Under the pieces are notes generated by a model. That model was not told the origin of the DNA and made no database searches. It was given only the letters and a program-made list of their open reading frames with translations. A program made the translations under genes and the position numbers. Below are positions 53,852 to 63,643 of a stretch of 64,000 nucleotides of DNA, in pieces (position 1 is the first letter of the stretch; each line of letters begins with the position of its first letter). Origin of the DNA: an uncultured Lachnospiraceae bacterium (GTDB taxonomy: Bacteria; Bacillota; Clostridia; Lachnospirales; Lachnospiraceae); contig CAKRCW010000002.1 of the NCBI GenBank assembly GCA_934309145.1, forward strand, positions 1 to 64,000, read 5' to 3'.

Positions 53852-53868
53852 AATCCAATCCGTCCTTT

Positions 53869-54570
53869 CTACAATTGTCCAAGGCATGACCTTATTGTCT
53901 GCTGTTCCAAAATAAGCTCATTTATTCTATCTAATGCCTTCTCAGTGTTTTTCTTTTTCAACTCCATCATTATATGCTCGTTCTTATCATATTTATAACT
54001 CAGATATTCCATCAATACAGGATTTTTCTCAGCAAGTAATATTCTGCCATACTCTAATTCTTCCTTAGTGTATGGACTAACTGTAGCTAAAGCTGGTACC
54101 GCACGCATAATTGTATAGTACTTATCCTCATCTACAAGCATATTTTCACGAACAATCTCATAGCCCACATTATGTAAATACTCTCTCACAAGGTATATAT
54201 CTGACTGTGGCTGAAGAACAAGACTTATTTTGTTCTTTAGATGTGCCTTTCCACGTTCTAAAATGCCCACCATAAGCGAGCCTCCCATTCCGGCAATTAT
54301 CGCACATTCTGCCTCATGCTCACCAAGAGACTCAAAACCATCTGATATTCTTACATCTATGCAAGAATCCATCTTGTGTTCATGCACATTGGCTATGGCT
54401 ATTTTGACAGGCCCACTTCTGACATCCATTGCAACAACATGGCTTGCTATATCTCGCTGCACTAGGGCAATGGAGACAAATGCATGGTCACAGCCTATAT
54501 CTGCAACAGTCTCTTCATCGACCATATCAACTATTGCATTCATTCTCTTTGATAATTTTATATCTGTCAT
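53869..54570 (-). CDS. trmK: tRNA (adenine-22-N1)-methyltransferase
   Basis: TrmK methylates A22 of tRNAs using S-adenosylmethionine. The 233-residue protein has the N-terminal LSKRMNAIVDMV, the SAM-binding motif I VADIGCDHAFVSIAL, the acidic loop VAMDVRSGP and the catalytic-domain block CAIIAGMGGSLMV. A helical C-terminal domain (about 165-233) is typical. It sits between sigA and the Nif3-like gene, the standard Firmicute neighbourhood. The ribosome binding site is weak. Confidence 0.92.
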   Translation of the reverse strand: MTDIKLSKRMNAIVDMVDEETVADIGCDHAFVSIALVQRDIASHVVAMDVRSGPVKIAIANVHEHKMDSCIDVRISDGFESLGEHEAECAIIAGMGGSLMVGILERGKAHLKNKISLVLQPQSDIYLVREYLHNVGYEIVRENMLVDEDKYYTIMRAVPALATVSPYTKEELEYGRILLAEKNPVLMEYLSYKYDKNEHIMMELKKKNTEKALDRINELILEQQTIRSCLGQL

Positions 54571-54581
54571 ATCTATATATC

Positions 54582-55739
54582 TTAGCTATTTTCCTCTAAA
54601 TAATCTCGTAATTTTCTACTTCTGCTTGGATGACGCAGTTTTCTTAAAGCCTTTGCCTCTATCTGTCTTATACGCTCTCTTGTTACGTTAAACTCCTTAC
54701 CAACCTCTTCAAGAGTTCTTGCTCTTCCATCATCAAGGCCAAATCTAAGTCTAAGTACCTTCTGCTCACGCTCTGTCAATGTTCCAAGTACCTCAACCAA
54801 TTGTTCCTTAAGTAATGTAAACGCAGCAGCCTCAGCAGGAACAGGTACATTCTCATCCTGTATAAAATCACCAAGATGACTGTCCTCCTCCTCACCGATA
54901 GGAGTCTCAAGTGACACCGGCTCCTGAGATATCTTAAGAATCTCTCTTACTCTCTCAACCGGAATATCCATTTCCTCAGCAATCTCCTCTGGAAGAGGCT
55001 CTCTTCCGAGTTCCTGAAGAAGCTGACGGGAAACACGGATAAGTTTGTTAATTGTCTCAACCATATGAACCGGTATACGGATTGTACGTGCCTGGTCTGC
55101 TATGGCTCTCGTTATAGCCTGTCTAATCCACCATGTGGCATAGGTACTGAATTTGTAGCCCTTTCTATAATCAAACTTCTCAACAGCCTTGATAAGGCCA
55201 AGATTACCCTCCTGAATAAGGTCAAGGAATAGCATTCCTCGTCCGACATAACGCTTAGCTATGCTTACAACAAGTCTCAGGTTAGCCTCAGCAAGCTTCT
55301 TCTTAGCTGCCTCGTCCCCAGCCTCCATACGCTTTGCAAGTTCAATTTCCTCCTCAGCGCTAAGAAGAGGTACTTTACCTATCTCCTTTAAATACATCTT
55401 GACGGGATCATCTACTCCAACACCATCAGGAACAGATAAGTCTATCTTATCAACATCTATATCTTCAACCTCATCATCCATCTCAAGCAACACATCATCC
55501 GGCTCTTCATCATCCTTATCTGTTATAGTAAGAACATCTACATTATGAGCTTCAAGGTAATCAAGTATTGCATTCATACGTTCAACGTCAAGCTCAAGAC
55601 CTTTACAACCCGCAAAATGACTTATAAGCTCTGAGTCCTCTATTACATTCTTTTTCTTCTTGGCAATTTCGAGAAGTTCAGCAAGCTTAGTCATAAACTG
55701 TTCTTCTATCTGCGGATCCTTTTCTCTATTATCTTCCAT
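54582..55739 (-). CDS. sigA: RNA polymerase principal sigma factor
   Basis: The housekeeping sigma-70 factor. In 385 residues, region 1.1 is short and acidic (about 1-95), with DEEPDDVLLEMDDEVEDIDV. Region 1.2 is DPVKMYLKEIGKVPLL. Region 2 holds NLRLVVSIAKRYVGRGMLFLDLIQEGNLGL and YKFSTYATWWIRQAITRAI (-10 recognition). Region 3 follows, then region 4 with LRFGLDDGRARTLEEVGKEF and TRERIRQIEAKALRKLRHPS (-35 recognition). The length is typical for Clostridia. It is in the dgt-dnaG-sigA-trmK run, with 32 nt after dnaG. Confidence 0.97.
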   Translation of the reverse strand: MEDNREKDPQIEEQFMTKLAELLEIAKKKKNVIEDSELISHFAGCKGLELDVERMNAILDYLEAHNVDVLTITDKDDEEPDDVLLEMDDEVEDIDVDKIDLSVPDGVGVDDPVKMYLKEIGKVPLLSAEEEIELAKRMEAGDEAAKKKLAEANLRLVVSIAKRYVGRGMLFLDLIQEGNLGLIKAVEKFDYRKGYKFSTYATWWIRQAITRAIADQARTIRIPVHMVETINKLIRVSRQLLQELGREPLPEEIAEEMDIPVERVREILKISQEPVSLETPIGEEEDSHLGDFIQDENVPVPAEAAAFTLLKEQLVEVLGTLTEREQKVLRLRFGLDDGRARTLEEVGKEFNVTRERIRQIEAKALRKLRHPSRSRKLRDYLEENS

Positions 55740-55771
55740 TTTTCTTCCATCCTTCCATAGTGTTTAATATT

Positions 55772-57550
55772 CTATCCATTTTGCAATGAAATATTCATTT
55801 TTGATATCTTGGCTTTCATCATGATAAGCTCCTGAAACTGCTTCATATCATTACCACAGCTTGCAAGACCATAATCAATTCTAGCCAATTTTGTTTTTCG
55901 CACTATATCATTTATAGCACGCTCCTTATCTTCAAGAGATAAATCAAATGGCAGCTCAGTCTGCAATATTTTAGCGACAAGCTTTTGTTTGTCTATATCA
56001 TCAAATAAATCAACGATAGCAGCCGGCTTAACCGTTCCGGTCTCCCTATACTGTTTAAACAGTACTTCCGCTACAACCCGGTAATCAGCATCTACAAAAT
56101 CATCCTCAGAGATAATCCCTTCCAGTCTGCCAAACAGCCATGGTTCATTGACAAGCCACGTAAGAAGCAATCTCTGCGGTTTATTGACATCATCCTTGTC
56201 TTCATGTGATGCCCTTGTACTCTCTCTTGCCATATCGTATTGCTGCTCTGCACCTGAGCTTACTGTGCCATATTTTGTAACCATAGCCTTAAAACCGTCT
56301 CTGTCTAACTTATATTGTTCTGCAACAGCATCTATGTAACTGTGCCTAGCAACAACTTCTTCAATGGTCGCAAGCCTCTTAGCAGCCTCCTTAGAAAACT
56401 TAACCTTCTCCTCAGGATCTTTCATATTATAGCTTGCGGCTATAGTGCTTACTTCAAACATAATACCTGTAACAGCGTTGGTAATTCTCTCCTCGTAGGC
56501 TTCCTTTCCAAGAGCTCTTATAAACTCGTCAGGGTCTTTATACGGCTTCATGTCAATCACTCTTGTTGACAAGCCAACCTCTCTCATTATTCCTACATTC
56601 TTAAGTGATGCCTTAGTACCTGCACCATCACTGTCGTATGCCAGATATACCTCATCTGTGTATCTCTTAATTATAGTTGCCTGGCCTATTGTGAGTGCCG
56701 TGCCAAGCGATGCCACAGCATTGTCAAAGCCTGCCTGATGCATAGCAATTACATCCATATATCCCTCACAGATTATTATTCCACGTCTTTTCGAACGTCG
56801 GGCTATATTCATGGCAAAAAGATTATGTCCCTTATCAAATATTTGTGTTTCCTTAGTATTTACATACTTAGGCAGACCGTCTCCTAAAACTCTTCCGCCA
56901 AAACCTATTACTTTACCATTTATATCCAGTATCGGTACCATAACTCTGTTCCAGAACTTGTCCACAGCGCCTTTATTCTCATATATATCTATAAGACCGA
57001 CGTCCTTCATCTGATTGTCTGTATATCCCTGTTTTTTTAGATAATGATATAAATCATTCTCATAAACATCGGAATATCCCATACCAAAATTCTTAATGGT
57101 TTCATCCGTAAGTCCTCTGCCATGAAGGTAATCTAATGCCTTTTTTCCATGCTCTGTTTTAGTCAGAATATAGTGAAAATACCCTGCTGCTGTCCTGTTC
57201 ACTTCCTTAAGGACACTCTTGTAATTCTCTCTGGCACGCTTTTCCTCTGACATCTCTTCCTTGGGAAGCTCAATTCCGCTTCTCTCAGCAAGCAACTGAA
57301 CTGCCTCTGGAAAATTCATGTTTTCATATTCCATCACAAAGGTATATACATTACCACCTACGCCACATCCAAAGCAATGATACATCTGCTTATCTCTGCT
57401 CACATGAAAGGATGGTGTCTTTTCATGATGAAACGGGCAGCATGCTGAATAACTGTTTCCTTTGTGTTTAAGACTTACATAACCTCCTATTACATCGACA
57501 ATATCGTTTCTGGCTCTGACTTCCTCAACTATTTCATCAGAATAATACAT
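55772..57550 (-). CDS. dnaG: DNA primase
   Basis: It synthesises RNA primers for DNA replication. The 592-residue protein has an N-terminal zinc finger (CCPFHHEKTPSFHVS ... CFGCG, about 37-64), the RNA polymerase core (about 120-380) with the TOPRIM motif IICEGYMDVIAMHQAGF and the metal-binding AYDSDGAG, and a C-terminal helicase-binding domain. The length is normal. It abuts dgt with no gap and precedes sigA, the conserved macromolecular-synthesis arrangement. Confidence 0.96.
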   Translation of the reverse strand: MYYSDEIVEEVRARNDIVDVIGGYVSLKHKGNSYSACCPFHHEKTPSFHVSRDKQMYHCFGCGVGGNVYTFVMEYENMNFPEAVQLLAERSGIELPKEEMSEEKRARENYKSVLKEVNRTAAGYFHYILTKTEHGKKALDYLHGRGLTDETIKNFGMGYSDVYENDLYHYLKKQGYTDNQMKDVGLIDIYENKGAVDKFWNRVMVPILDINGKVIGFGGRVLGDGLPKYVNTKETQIFDKGHNLFAMNIARRSKRRGIIICEGYMDVIAMHQAGFDNAVASLGTALTIGQATIIKRYTDEVYLAYDSDGAGTKASLKNVGIMREVGLSTRVIDMKPYKDPDEFIRALGKEAYEERITNAVTGIMFEVSTIAASYNMKDPEEKVKFSKEAAKRLATIEEVVARHSYIDAVAEQYKLDRDGFKAMVTKYGTVSSGAEQQYDMARESTRASHEDKDDVNKPQRLLLTWLVNEPWLFGRLEGIISEDDFVDADYRVVAEVLFKQYRETGTVKPAAIVDLFDDIDKQKLVAKILQTELPFDLSLEDKERAINDIVRKTKLARIDYGLASCGNDMKQFQELIMMKAKISKMNISLQNG

Positions 57551-58558
57551 CTACGATACCTCCCATGCCTTAGGTATAAACAAATTCTTAGCCATGGCAA
57601 CCGCATAATTATCTGTCATACCTGCAATATAATCACAGACAACAACTTCTCTGTCCTCACCATTTTCAAACAAAGTTACATATTCCTCAGGCAATCTGTC
57701 TGTGTGATCCATGTATTCTTCAAATAGCATTCCGATGACACGCTCAGCCTTAACCTCTTCTCCCTTGGCAACAGGGTTAGTATATAAATCCCTGAACATA
57801 AACTGCCTCAGTTCTCTTAAAGCCTGTCTGTAATCCTCGGGCATTTCCACATGAGGAAGATTCTCACTATATGTAACTATGGCGTGTATCAAATTATTTA
57901 TTCTATCTCTCGTACAATGTCCAAGCAGATTAGTACACTCAGCAGGAAGCGTATCTTCCGTAAGCAGACCTGCCCTTATTCCATCATCTATATCATGATT
58001 AACATATGCAATCTTATCTGATAGTCTCACTATCTCGCCCTCTAAGGTTGCTGGTGTACCGCTTGTCTTGTGGTTCAGCATTCCATCACGCACTTCCCAT
58101 GTAAGGTTAAGCCCACGTCCATTTTTCTCTAACTTCTCAACCACACGCACACTTTGCTCATTATGCTGGAATGGCTTGGATGCAAACTTAGATAAAGCTC
58201 TCTCCCCAGCATGTCCAAATGGTGTGTGTCCAAGGTCATGTCCAAGTGCGATTGCCTCAGTCAAATCTTCATTCAACATAAGTGCTCTTGCAATGCTTCT
58301 TGCAATCTGAGAAACCTCCAGTGTATGAGTAAGTCTGGTTCTGTAATGGTCTCCATTAGGTGCAAGAAAAACCTGTGTCTTATGTTTCATACGCCTGAAT
58401 GACTTACAGTGTATGATTCTGTCCCGGTCACGCTGATATTCCGTACGCATATCACACTTATCTTCAGCTCTGTCACGGCCTCTTGTTTCATCACTAAACG
58501 AGGCACACGGTCTGTATATCTGATGTTCAATTTGTTCATATCTTTCTCTAATCAACAT
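57551..58558 (-). CDS. dgt: Deoxyguanosinetriphosphate triphosphohydrolase-like
   Basis: It hydrolyses dNTPs to deoxynucleoside and triphosphate. The 335-residue HD-domain protein has the N-terminal FRRMKHKTQVFLAPNGDHYRTRLTHTLEV. The HD motif is GHDLGHTPFGHAGE and the third metal residue is in KIAYVNHDIDDGI. It belongs to the short dGTPase-like type common in Firmicutes, whose substrate preference varies. It is the first gene of the dgt-dnaG-sigA unit. A TATAAT -10 element lies near its start codon (about 58575), with a poor -35. Confidence 0.93.
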   Translation of the reverse strand: MLIRERYEQIEHQIYRPCASFSDETRGRDRAEDKCDMRTEYQRDRDRIIHCKSFRRMKHKTQVFLAPNGDHYRTRLTHTLEVSQIARSIARALMLNEDLTEAIALGHDLGHTPFGHAGERALSKFASKPFQHNEQSVRVVEKLEKNGRGLNLTWEVRDGMLNHKTSGTPATLEGEIVRLSDKIAYVNHDIDDGIRAGLLTEDTLPAECTNLLGHCTRDRINNLIHAIVTYSENLPHVEMPEDYRQALRELRQFMFRDLYTNPVAKGEEVKAERVIGMLFEEYMDHTDRLPEEYVTLFENGEDREVVVCDYIAGMTDNYAVAMAKNLFIPKAWEVS

Positions 58559-58650
58559 ATAAGCACACCTCTAATTATATTATTCTACATAACATAGAAA
58601 ATTTCTTTTTTTTACATAAAAAAATAAGATATGACAACAAGCATAAAAAT

Positions 58651-58702
58651 ATGGAGCTATTATGTTAAAATATTTTAAATATTCAAAACATAACTGCTCC
58701 AT
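58651..58702 (-). terminator. Terminator of the PrsA-like gene
   Basis: The arms ATGGAGC and GCTCCAT, continuing with TTATGTT / AACATAA and one bulge on each side, form a long hairpin followed by ATATTTTTATG on the minus strand. Confidence 0.65.
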
Positions 58703-58733
58703 ACTGATTAAATAAAGATTTGTATCAAATATT

Positions 58734-59822
58734 CTATTTTACTGTTATTAATCCTGCATCATTAAGAATAGTTGCCATATCTGTCAAAGAAAAGTTATTC
58801 CATGCATCTCCACGCATATCGCCCTCAGTATCAACTGGTATTGTTGCAAGCCACTGATTTCTAAGTGCCTCATACTGAGAATCAAGGTAATCAGATGCAA
58901 CTGCGTATACATAGCTATCTCTTAGGTCGGTATCATTAACCGTTTTCATATATATTATGGTATATCCCATGTCTCCATCGAGTACATCGGTACATTCACC
59001 AGCCTTAATATCCGCTAATAACTCATTCATATCATCTGAATAAGCACCTACATAACCTGATGTATCAGTACAATATGCAGATACAGAATACTTCTCAGCT
59101 ACAGCTTCAGGATCCTCACCATCCCTGATATCCTCCAAAGCGGCCTCAGCATTCTCTTTTGCAGTTTTTTTATCAGCATCAGAAAGCTGTATATAATTGC
59201 CATCGTCATCCTTCTTAGGCTCATTATTCTCATCCACCTCAACAGTAGGGAATACCATATGATACATGGTCTGGAAGTTTTTATCTTCGTAAGACTTAGC
59301 CAAATCATCTGAGATATCCTGTCCCATCTGGTTCTTTATATCATTCTCGAACTTCTCTACATATGTCCTCTCTGTAAAGACCTCGTCAATTACCTCATCA
59401 GATATTCCATATGTCTCAAATACAGACTCTGGTATAGCACTCTTAAAATTACTTACCATCTTGTCCTTAGCCTCTATATCTGAATCATTAAGCTCAACAT
59501 TATTGTGAAGTGCCACGTCATACAATATCTTAGTCTCTCTGATAAGTGATAATGTCTGTTCCTTATAAGTAGCCTCATCTGCTGCAGCCTTCTCTGGTGT
59601 TACACTATAGGTTATAATTTCCTGTATAGCATATACCATAAGCTCATCCATGCTTATATCATAATCTCCTATAACCATAGCATCTGTTGCAGATGCCTCC
59701 TCCTTGGTATATACAACTTCAGTTTCTTTATCCTTCTTTCCACATCCAGTCATCATACCCATAGCCATAACGGATATCATGCCACATGTCAAAAGTTTTT
59801 TTCCAATATTATATCGTCTCAT
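58734..59822 (-). CDS. PrsA/SurA-like lipoprotein
   Basis: This is probably an extracytoplasmic folding factor. The 362-residue precursor has a signal with the lipobox MGMMTGC, so it is predicted to be a lipoprotein. A helical SurA-N-like region (about 45-185) leads to a PPIC-like segment (about 185-320; MYHMVFPTVEV, AVAEKYS, CTDTSGYVGAYS, YTIIYMKTV). The rotamase domain lacks several standard residues and may be inactive as an isomerase. The ATG at 59822 is preferred to 59834 because GGAGG lies 6 nt upstream. It has its own promoter and terminator. Confidence 0.8.
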   Translation of the reverse strand: MRRYNIGKKLLTCGMISVMAMGMMTGCGKKDKETEVVYTKEEASATDAMVIGDYDISMDELMVYAIQEIITYSVTPEKAAADEATYKEQTLSLIRETKILYDVALHNNVELNDSDIEAKDKMVSNFKSAIPESVFETYGISDEVIDEVFTERTYVEKFENDIKNQMGQDISDDLAKSYEDKNFQTMYHMVFPTVEVDENNEPKKDDDGNYIQLSDADKKTAKENAEAALEDIRDGEDPEAVAEKYSVSAYCTDTSGYVGAYSDDMNELLADIKAGECTDVLDGDMGYTIIYMKTVNDTDLRDSYVYAVASDYLDSQYEALRNQWLATIPVDTEGDMRGDAWNNFSLTDMATILNDAGLITVK

Positions 59823-59854
59823 ATAATCCTCCAAAGTATATTTAATTCTGTTAC

Positions 59855-59883
59855 ATTTTAGTCCTTTTCATATTTGGAGTCAA
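59855..59883 (-). promoter_or_regulatory. Promoter of the PrsA-like gene
   Basis: The -35 is TTGACT (59878-59883) and the -10 is TAAAAT (59855-59860), with a 17-bp spacer. Confidence 0.6.
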
Positions 59884-59903
59884 CCCATTTCACAATTAAT
59901 ACA

Positions 59904-59940
59904 TAAAAAGAAAGCCGCCATCCAAAGGATAACGACTTTC
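59904..59940 (-). terminator. Terminator of the sugar ABC operon
   Basis: The minus-strand transcript forms a 14-bp stem GAAAGTCGTTATCC / GGATGGCGGCTTTC, with three G-U pairs and a TTT loop, followed by TTTTTATG. The stem is complete only as minus-strand RNA. Confidence 0.85.
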
Positions 59941-59959
59941 CGTAAATTTCTAATAAGAA

Positions 59960-60841
59960 TTACTCCTTTACACCACCGAGTGCAACACCGGCAATGATAT
60001 ACTTAGACAAAGCAAAGTATACAATCAAAAGAGGTAATACTGTAAGTGTAAGACCTACATATACAAAACCATAATCTGTTCTGATAGAGTCTGACTTCAA
60101 ACCAGTAATAAACATAGGAAGTGTGTACTTTCTATTATCACTGATCATCATTGTAGGTGTATACAAGTTGTTCCATGATGCAATGAATGCGAAGATTGCC
60201 TGTGTAGCCATAGCTGGCTTCATCAAAGGTAACGCAATCTTATTAAATGTAGAGAACTCGCTAGAACCATCAATTCTCGCAGCCTCAATAATCTCAACTG
60301 AGAGACCACCCTGCATATACTGCTTCATGAAGTAAACTGTTGAAGGAGCTGCCATAGCAGGAATTATAAGTGGCCAGTATGTATTGTAGAGATTTATCTT
60401 AATCATCAAATTCATGAAACCGATGATAGAAACCTGTGCAGGAATCATCATGATTGCCATAATGAAAGCCCAAGCCATATCTCTTAATTTAAAACGATAT
60501 ACTGTCAAACCATAAGCTGTCAATGTTGCGAAGTAAACCTGAAGAATTGTTGCAGGTACAGCTATGATAACACTGTGCAACATAGCCTGCCATACAGTAG
60601 TACCCTTACCTGCAGTTCTCTCAAGCATACCCTTGAAGTTATTAATAAGCTGTCCACCTGGGATAAGCTTTACACCATGCTTAATAACATCTGATGTATG
60701 TGTTGTATTAACAATCATAACATAGAACGGAAATACACTTATTACACAAAGCAATACGCATATTATGGTTCTAAAAATCTTCTTTGCTTTAATCTTAGCT
60801 GCGTAGCTTGCATCTACACCAGCTGATGTTGTATTTGCCAT
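59960..60841 (-). CDS. Sugar ABC transporter permease, MalG-like
   Basis: A carbohydrate-uptake CUT1-type inner-membrane subunit. In 293 residues it has six helices and the EAA loop EAARIDGSSEFSTFNKIALPLMKPA (about 190-215), which docks the ATPase. It lies 14 nt after the MalF-like gene. The substrate cannot be assigned from sequence. Confidence 0.92.
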   Translation of the reverse strand: MANTTSAGVDASYAAKIKAKKIFRTIICVLLCVISVFPFYVMIVNTTHTSDVIKHGVKLIPGGQLINNFKGMLERTAGKGTTVWQAMLHSVIIAVPATILQVYFATLTAYGLTVYRFKLRDMAWAFIMAIMMIPAQVSIIGFMNLMIKINLYNTYWPLIIPAMAAPSTVYFMKQYMQGGLSVEIIEAARIDGSSEFSTFNKIALPLMKPAMATQAIFAFIASWNNLYTPTMMISDNRKYTLPMFITGLKSDSIRTDYGFVYVGLTLTVLPLLIVYFALSKYIIAGVALGGVKE

Positions 60842-60855
60842 TATCTACGCACCCC

Positions 60856-61833
60856 CTATCGAATTACTGCATGTTTCTGCTTTGGCTCACGATCCTTAGT
60901 CAAAGTAAAGAACAACATACTAATTATCAATGTTACAATAAACAAAATACCTGATATTGCTGCTGCTTTACCATAATCAGGGTTCGAAGAGTTAGCAAAC
61001 TCTCTAATCTGCATAGTAACGGTGTGTGATACTCTGTCTGGCTGACCGATACCTGTGTTGGTAACGTTGAACAGTGATGGAATATCGTACATCTGAAGAC
61101 CACCGATAGCAGATGTAACAAGCGTAAACTGTAAAATTGGCTTAAGCAATGGAAGAGTGATGCTGAAGAACTGCTGCTTTCCATTTGCGCCGTCAACCAT
61201 GGCTGCCTCATAAAGCGAAGGACTTATACCAAGAATACCAGCTATCAAAACTATCATTGTATTACCATACCACATCCAGAACTGCATAAATCCTATGATT
61301 GTGATAGTTGCTCCTTTACTTTCCATAAAGAAGTTTGAGTTCTTTGCAATAAGTCCCATATTCTTGAGAAGCATTGTTACAGGTCCCTGGTTACTGAACA
61401 GGTTGTAGAACAATACGGCGATAGATGAAGCTGTAATGATGTTAGGCATGAACATCAATACCTTGAATGCGCCCTGTCCCTTTAACTTAACAACTGTATC
61501 TGTAAACCATGCTGCTAAGAGCAATGCTAAGAGAATCTGAGGGATAAAGTTAATTACCCAAATAATAATTGTATTCTTAATTGAATTCATAGGCAATGTA
61601 TTAAACCATATAGTAGATCCCGTCTTGAAGTCGGTCTTTGTAAGCATAGCCATATAGTTATCAAAGCCACAGAATTTTGGTGTATTCCACTTACCATCTG
61701 TCATCTTATATGTAACGAAGCTAAGATAAAAGGTGTAAATCAATGGATACAACTGGAATAATAAGAACACTAAGAAGAATGGAGCAATGAATATATATCC
61801 ATATTTTCCATATTCAACTGTCTTTCTTTTCAT
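60856..61833 (-). CDS. Sugar ABC transporter permease, MalF-like
   Basis: The partner permease of the same importer. The 325-residue protein has six helices, a periplasmic loop after the first helix, and the EAA loop EAAMVDGANGKQQFFSITLPLLKPI (about 215-240). The ATG at 61833 is chosen because GGGGAAG lies about 8 nt upstream; a longer form from 61896 has no such site. It lies downstream of the binding-protein gene, separated by 192 bp holding a G-C-rich hairpin. Confidence 0.92.
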   Translation of the reverse strand: MKRKTVEYGKYGYIFIAPFFLVFLLFQLYPLIYTFYLSFVTYKMTDGKWNTPKFCGFDNYMAMLTKTDFKTGSTIWFNTLPMNSIKNTIIIWVINFIPQILLALLLAAWFTDTVVKLKGQGAFKVLMFMPNIITASSIAVLFYNLFSNQGPVTMLLKNMGLIAKNSNFFMESKGATITIIGFMQFWMWYGNTMIVLIAGILGISPSLYEAAMVDGANGKQQFFSITLPLLKPILQFTLVTSAIGGLQMYDIPSLFNVTNTGIGQPDRVSHTVTMQIREFANSSNPDYGKAAAISGILFIVTLIISMLFFTLTKDREPKQKHAVIR

Positions 61834-61962
61834 GATTTCACTTCCCCAACCTTTTATTATTTTTAAACATATTATCACGCATCCCCCGTCAGACATTTTA
61901 TAAGCGGCACATTATATATACAACTTATAAAATGCCCAACAGTGGTTTATGTTTTTTTAAAT

Positions 61963-61988
61963 TATGCACCGGGCGAACCCGGTGCATA
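61963..61988 (-). repeat. Intercistronic stem-loop, binding protein to permeases
   Basis: A perfect 11-bp stem TATGCACCGGG / CCCGGTGCATA with a 4-nt loop. On the minus strand it is followed by ATTTAAAAAAAC, not T residues, so it is not a typical terminator. It may protect the binding-protein mRNA 3' end and so set unequal expression, as in malE-malF. Confidence 0.6.
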
Positions 61989-62025
61989 TAAGTTAGCTAA
62001 AAGCTAAATTTTACAAGTTCTTTGA

Positions 62026-63408
62026 TTACTCAACAACGATATCAGAGTAAGCGTTAGCAACCTGCTCCTTAACGTTAGCAATTGCATCATCTACAGACTG
62101 ACCTTCTGACCAGAATGTTGAAGCTGCTGAATCAAGGTAACCATTGAATGTTGCATCGTATGATGTAGCATACTGAAGTGAAAGTCCCTTAGCTGCCTCA
62201 TCCCACTGAGCAAGAGGATCCTGACCATCAAGGATTGGGTTAGCACCAACACCATCAGCAATTAAGTTAGCAACTGCTTCCTGGTTGTTAGGGAAATCAT
62301 AATCGTCTGCATATAAGTCATACATTGTGTCTGTATCGCAGCAAAGTGTATAGATAAGGAATGCTGCTAACTCCTTGTTAGGGCACTTATCTGTGATGAG
62401 CATGTAAGAACCACCCCAGTGATAGCTAACTGGTCCTACACAAACATTCCACATACCCTTTGAATCCTCAGCGAGTGACCACTGAACAAACCATGTACAT
62501 CCGAAGTAACCGAATACGTCACCTGATGACATGTTAGCTGTCCACTCTGATGACCACATAGCTGACTTTAATGAATAATCATTGTCATAAATTTCCTTAG
62601 AAGTATTTAAGTAATCCTCAACACATGAATCAATGTTAAGCTTACCATCTGATACCCATGGAGAAGTCTTCTGATCGATGAATGCATACTTAAGATCATC
62701 TGGACCAGATACCATGTACTTACCAGCTTCCTTCATCTTAGCAGCTGTATCAAGGAATGTATCCCAATCCTTAACAGATTCCTGAACTTCGTCTGGATCT
62801 GATGTGCCAAGTACTTCCTCAGCTATATCTGTTCTGTAAACGAAACATCCAGGAGTTGCCTGCCATGTCATAGCCATAAGGTTACCATCTACAGTTGCAT
62901 AGTCAATTGTATACTGATATGCGTTCTTGTACATATCAAGTGTAAGACCAGCATCTGTTACAGGAATTGCCCAATCCTGCTGTGCAAAATAGAGAGCAAC
63001 ATCATTATCTGCAGCTACTACTGAAGGTACGTTATCATCATTTGCTGATACAGCATTCTGAATACCTGTCTTATACTCTTCACCTGTACCTGAAACATCA
63101 AGGTTCTCGTAAATAACGAGCTCTGATAACTCAGGATACTTTGTTCTGAAGTGAGAATCGATTCTTGAACCGAGCTCCTCATTCCATGAATAAACGTGAA
63201 TAGCCTCGCCATCAGCTGAAGGAACTGGTAATGCAGTTGCATCAGAATCTGTTGCATCTGAATCTGAAGCAGGTGCTTCTGTCTCAGTAGCCTTCTCAGT
63301 TGTAGCCTCTGTTGTTGTCTCGTCGTCCTTCTTATCGCCACAAGCTACGAGAGATAATCCCATTGCAAGTGCTAAAGAAAGAGCCATTGCTTTTTTGAAT
63401 TTTTTCAC
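62026..63408 (-). CDS. Sugar ABC transporter solute-binding lipoprotein
   Basis: An extracellular family 1 solute-binding protein. The 460-residue precursor has a signal with the lipobox LSLVAC (Cys about 23), then a Thr/Glu/Ala/Asp-rich linker (about 25-60), then the two-lobed binding domain with VYSWNEELG near the start. The start is a GTG with GGAGGG about 9 nt upstream. It is the first gene of the operon with the two permeases. No ATPase is present; CUT1 importers often share a distant MsmX-type ATPase. Confidence 0.92.
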   Translation of the reverse strand: MKKFKKAMALSLALAMGLSLVACGDKKDDETTTEATTEKATETEAPASDSDATDSDATALPVPSADGEAIHVYSWNEELGSRIDSHFRTKYPELSELVIYENLDVSGTGEEYKTGIQNAVSANDDNVPSVVAADNDVALYFAQQDWAIPVTDAGLTLDMYKNAYQYTIDYATVDGNLMAMTWQATPGCFVYRTDIAEEVLGTSDPDEVQESVKDWDTFLDTAAKMKEAGKYMVSGPDDLKYAFIDQKTSPWVSDGKLNIDSCVEDYLNTSKEIYDNDYSLKSAMWSSEWTANMSSGDVFGYFGCTWFVQWSLAEDSKGMWNVCVGPVSYHWGGSYMLITDKCPNKELAAFLIYTLCCDTDTMYDLYADDYDFPNNQEAVANLIADGVGANPILDGQDPLAQWDEAAKGLSLQYATSYDATFNGYLDSAASTFWSEGQSVDDAIANVKEQVANAYSDIVVE

Positions 63409-63517
63409 AAAAAAACCCTCCTTTTATAATGTGTGTGTTGTCTCCCTTTATAGGAGAACTATGTTTTATGAACCTATTCATTATCAGTCATAGACTGTTG
63501 GTTCCTTACATTAAATG

Positions 63518-63536
63518 TGCAAGGCTGTCCCTTGCA
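63518..63536. promoter_or_regulatory. Operator-like palindrome at the sugar operon start
   Basis: The inverted repeat TGCAAGG-CTGTC-CCTTGCA is perfect in its 7-bp arms and lies within a few bases of the predicted transcription start (near 63539). This is where a sugar-responsive repressor would act. The regulator is not in the window. Confidence 0.45.
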
Positions 63537-63545
63537 ACTAACGTC

Positions 63546-63574
63546 ATTATAGGACATATTCAACAATTTTGCAA
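63546..63574 (-). promoter_or_regulatory. Promoter of the sugar ABC operon
   Basis: The -35 is TTGCAA (63569-63574) and the -10 is a perfect TATAAT (63546-63551), with a 17-bp spacer. The leader to the GTG start is about 130 nt. Confidence 0.7.
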
Positions 63575-63643
63575 GTACTTTTTGTTTTTTTCTTTGTGCA
63601 TTTGTACATTCTTACTAATTATTTGTATCCTATAATCAGTTTT

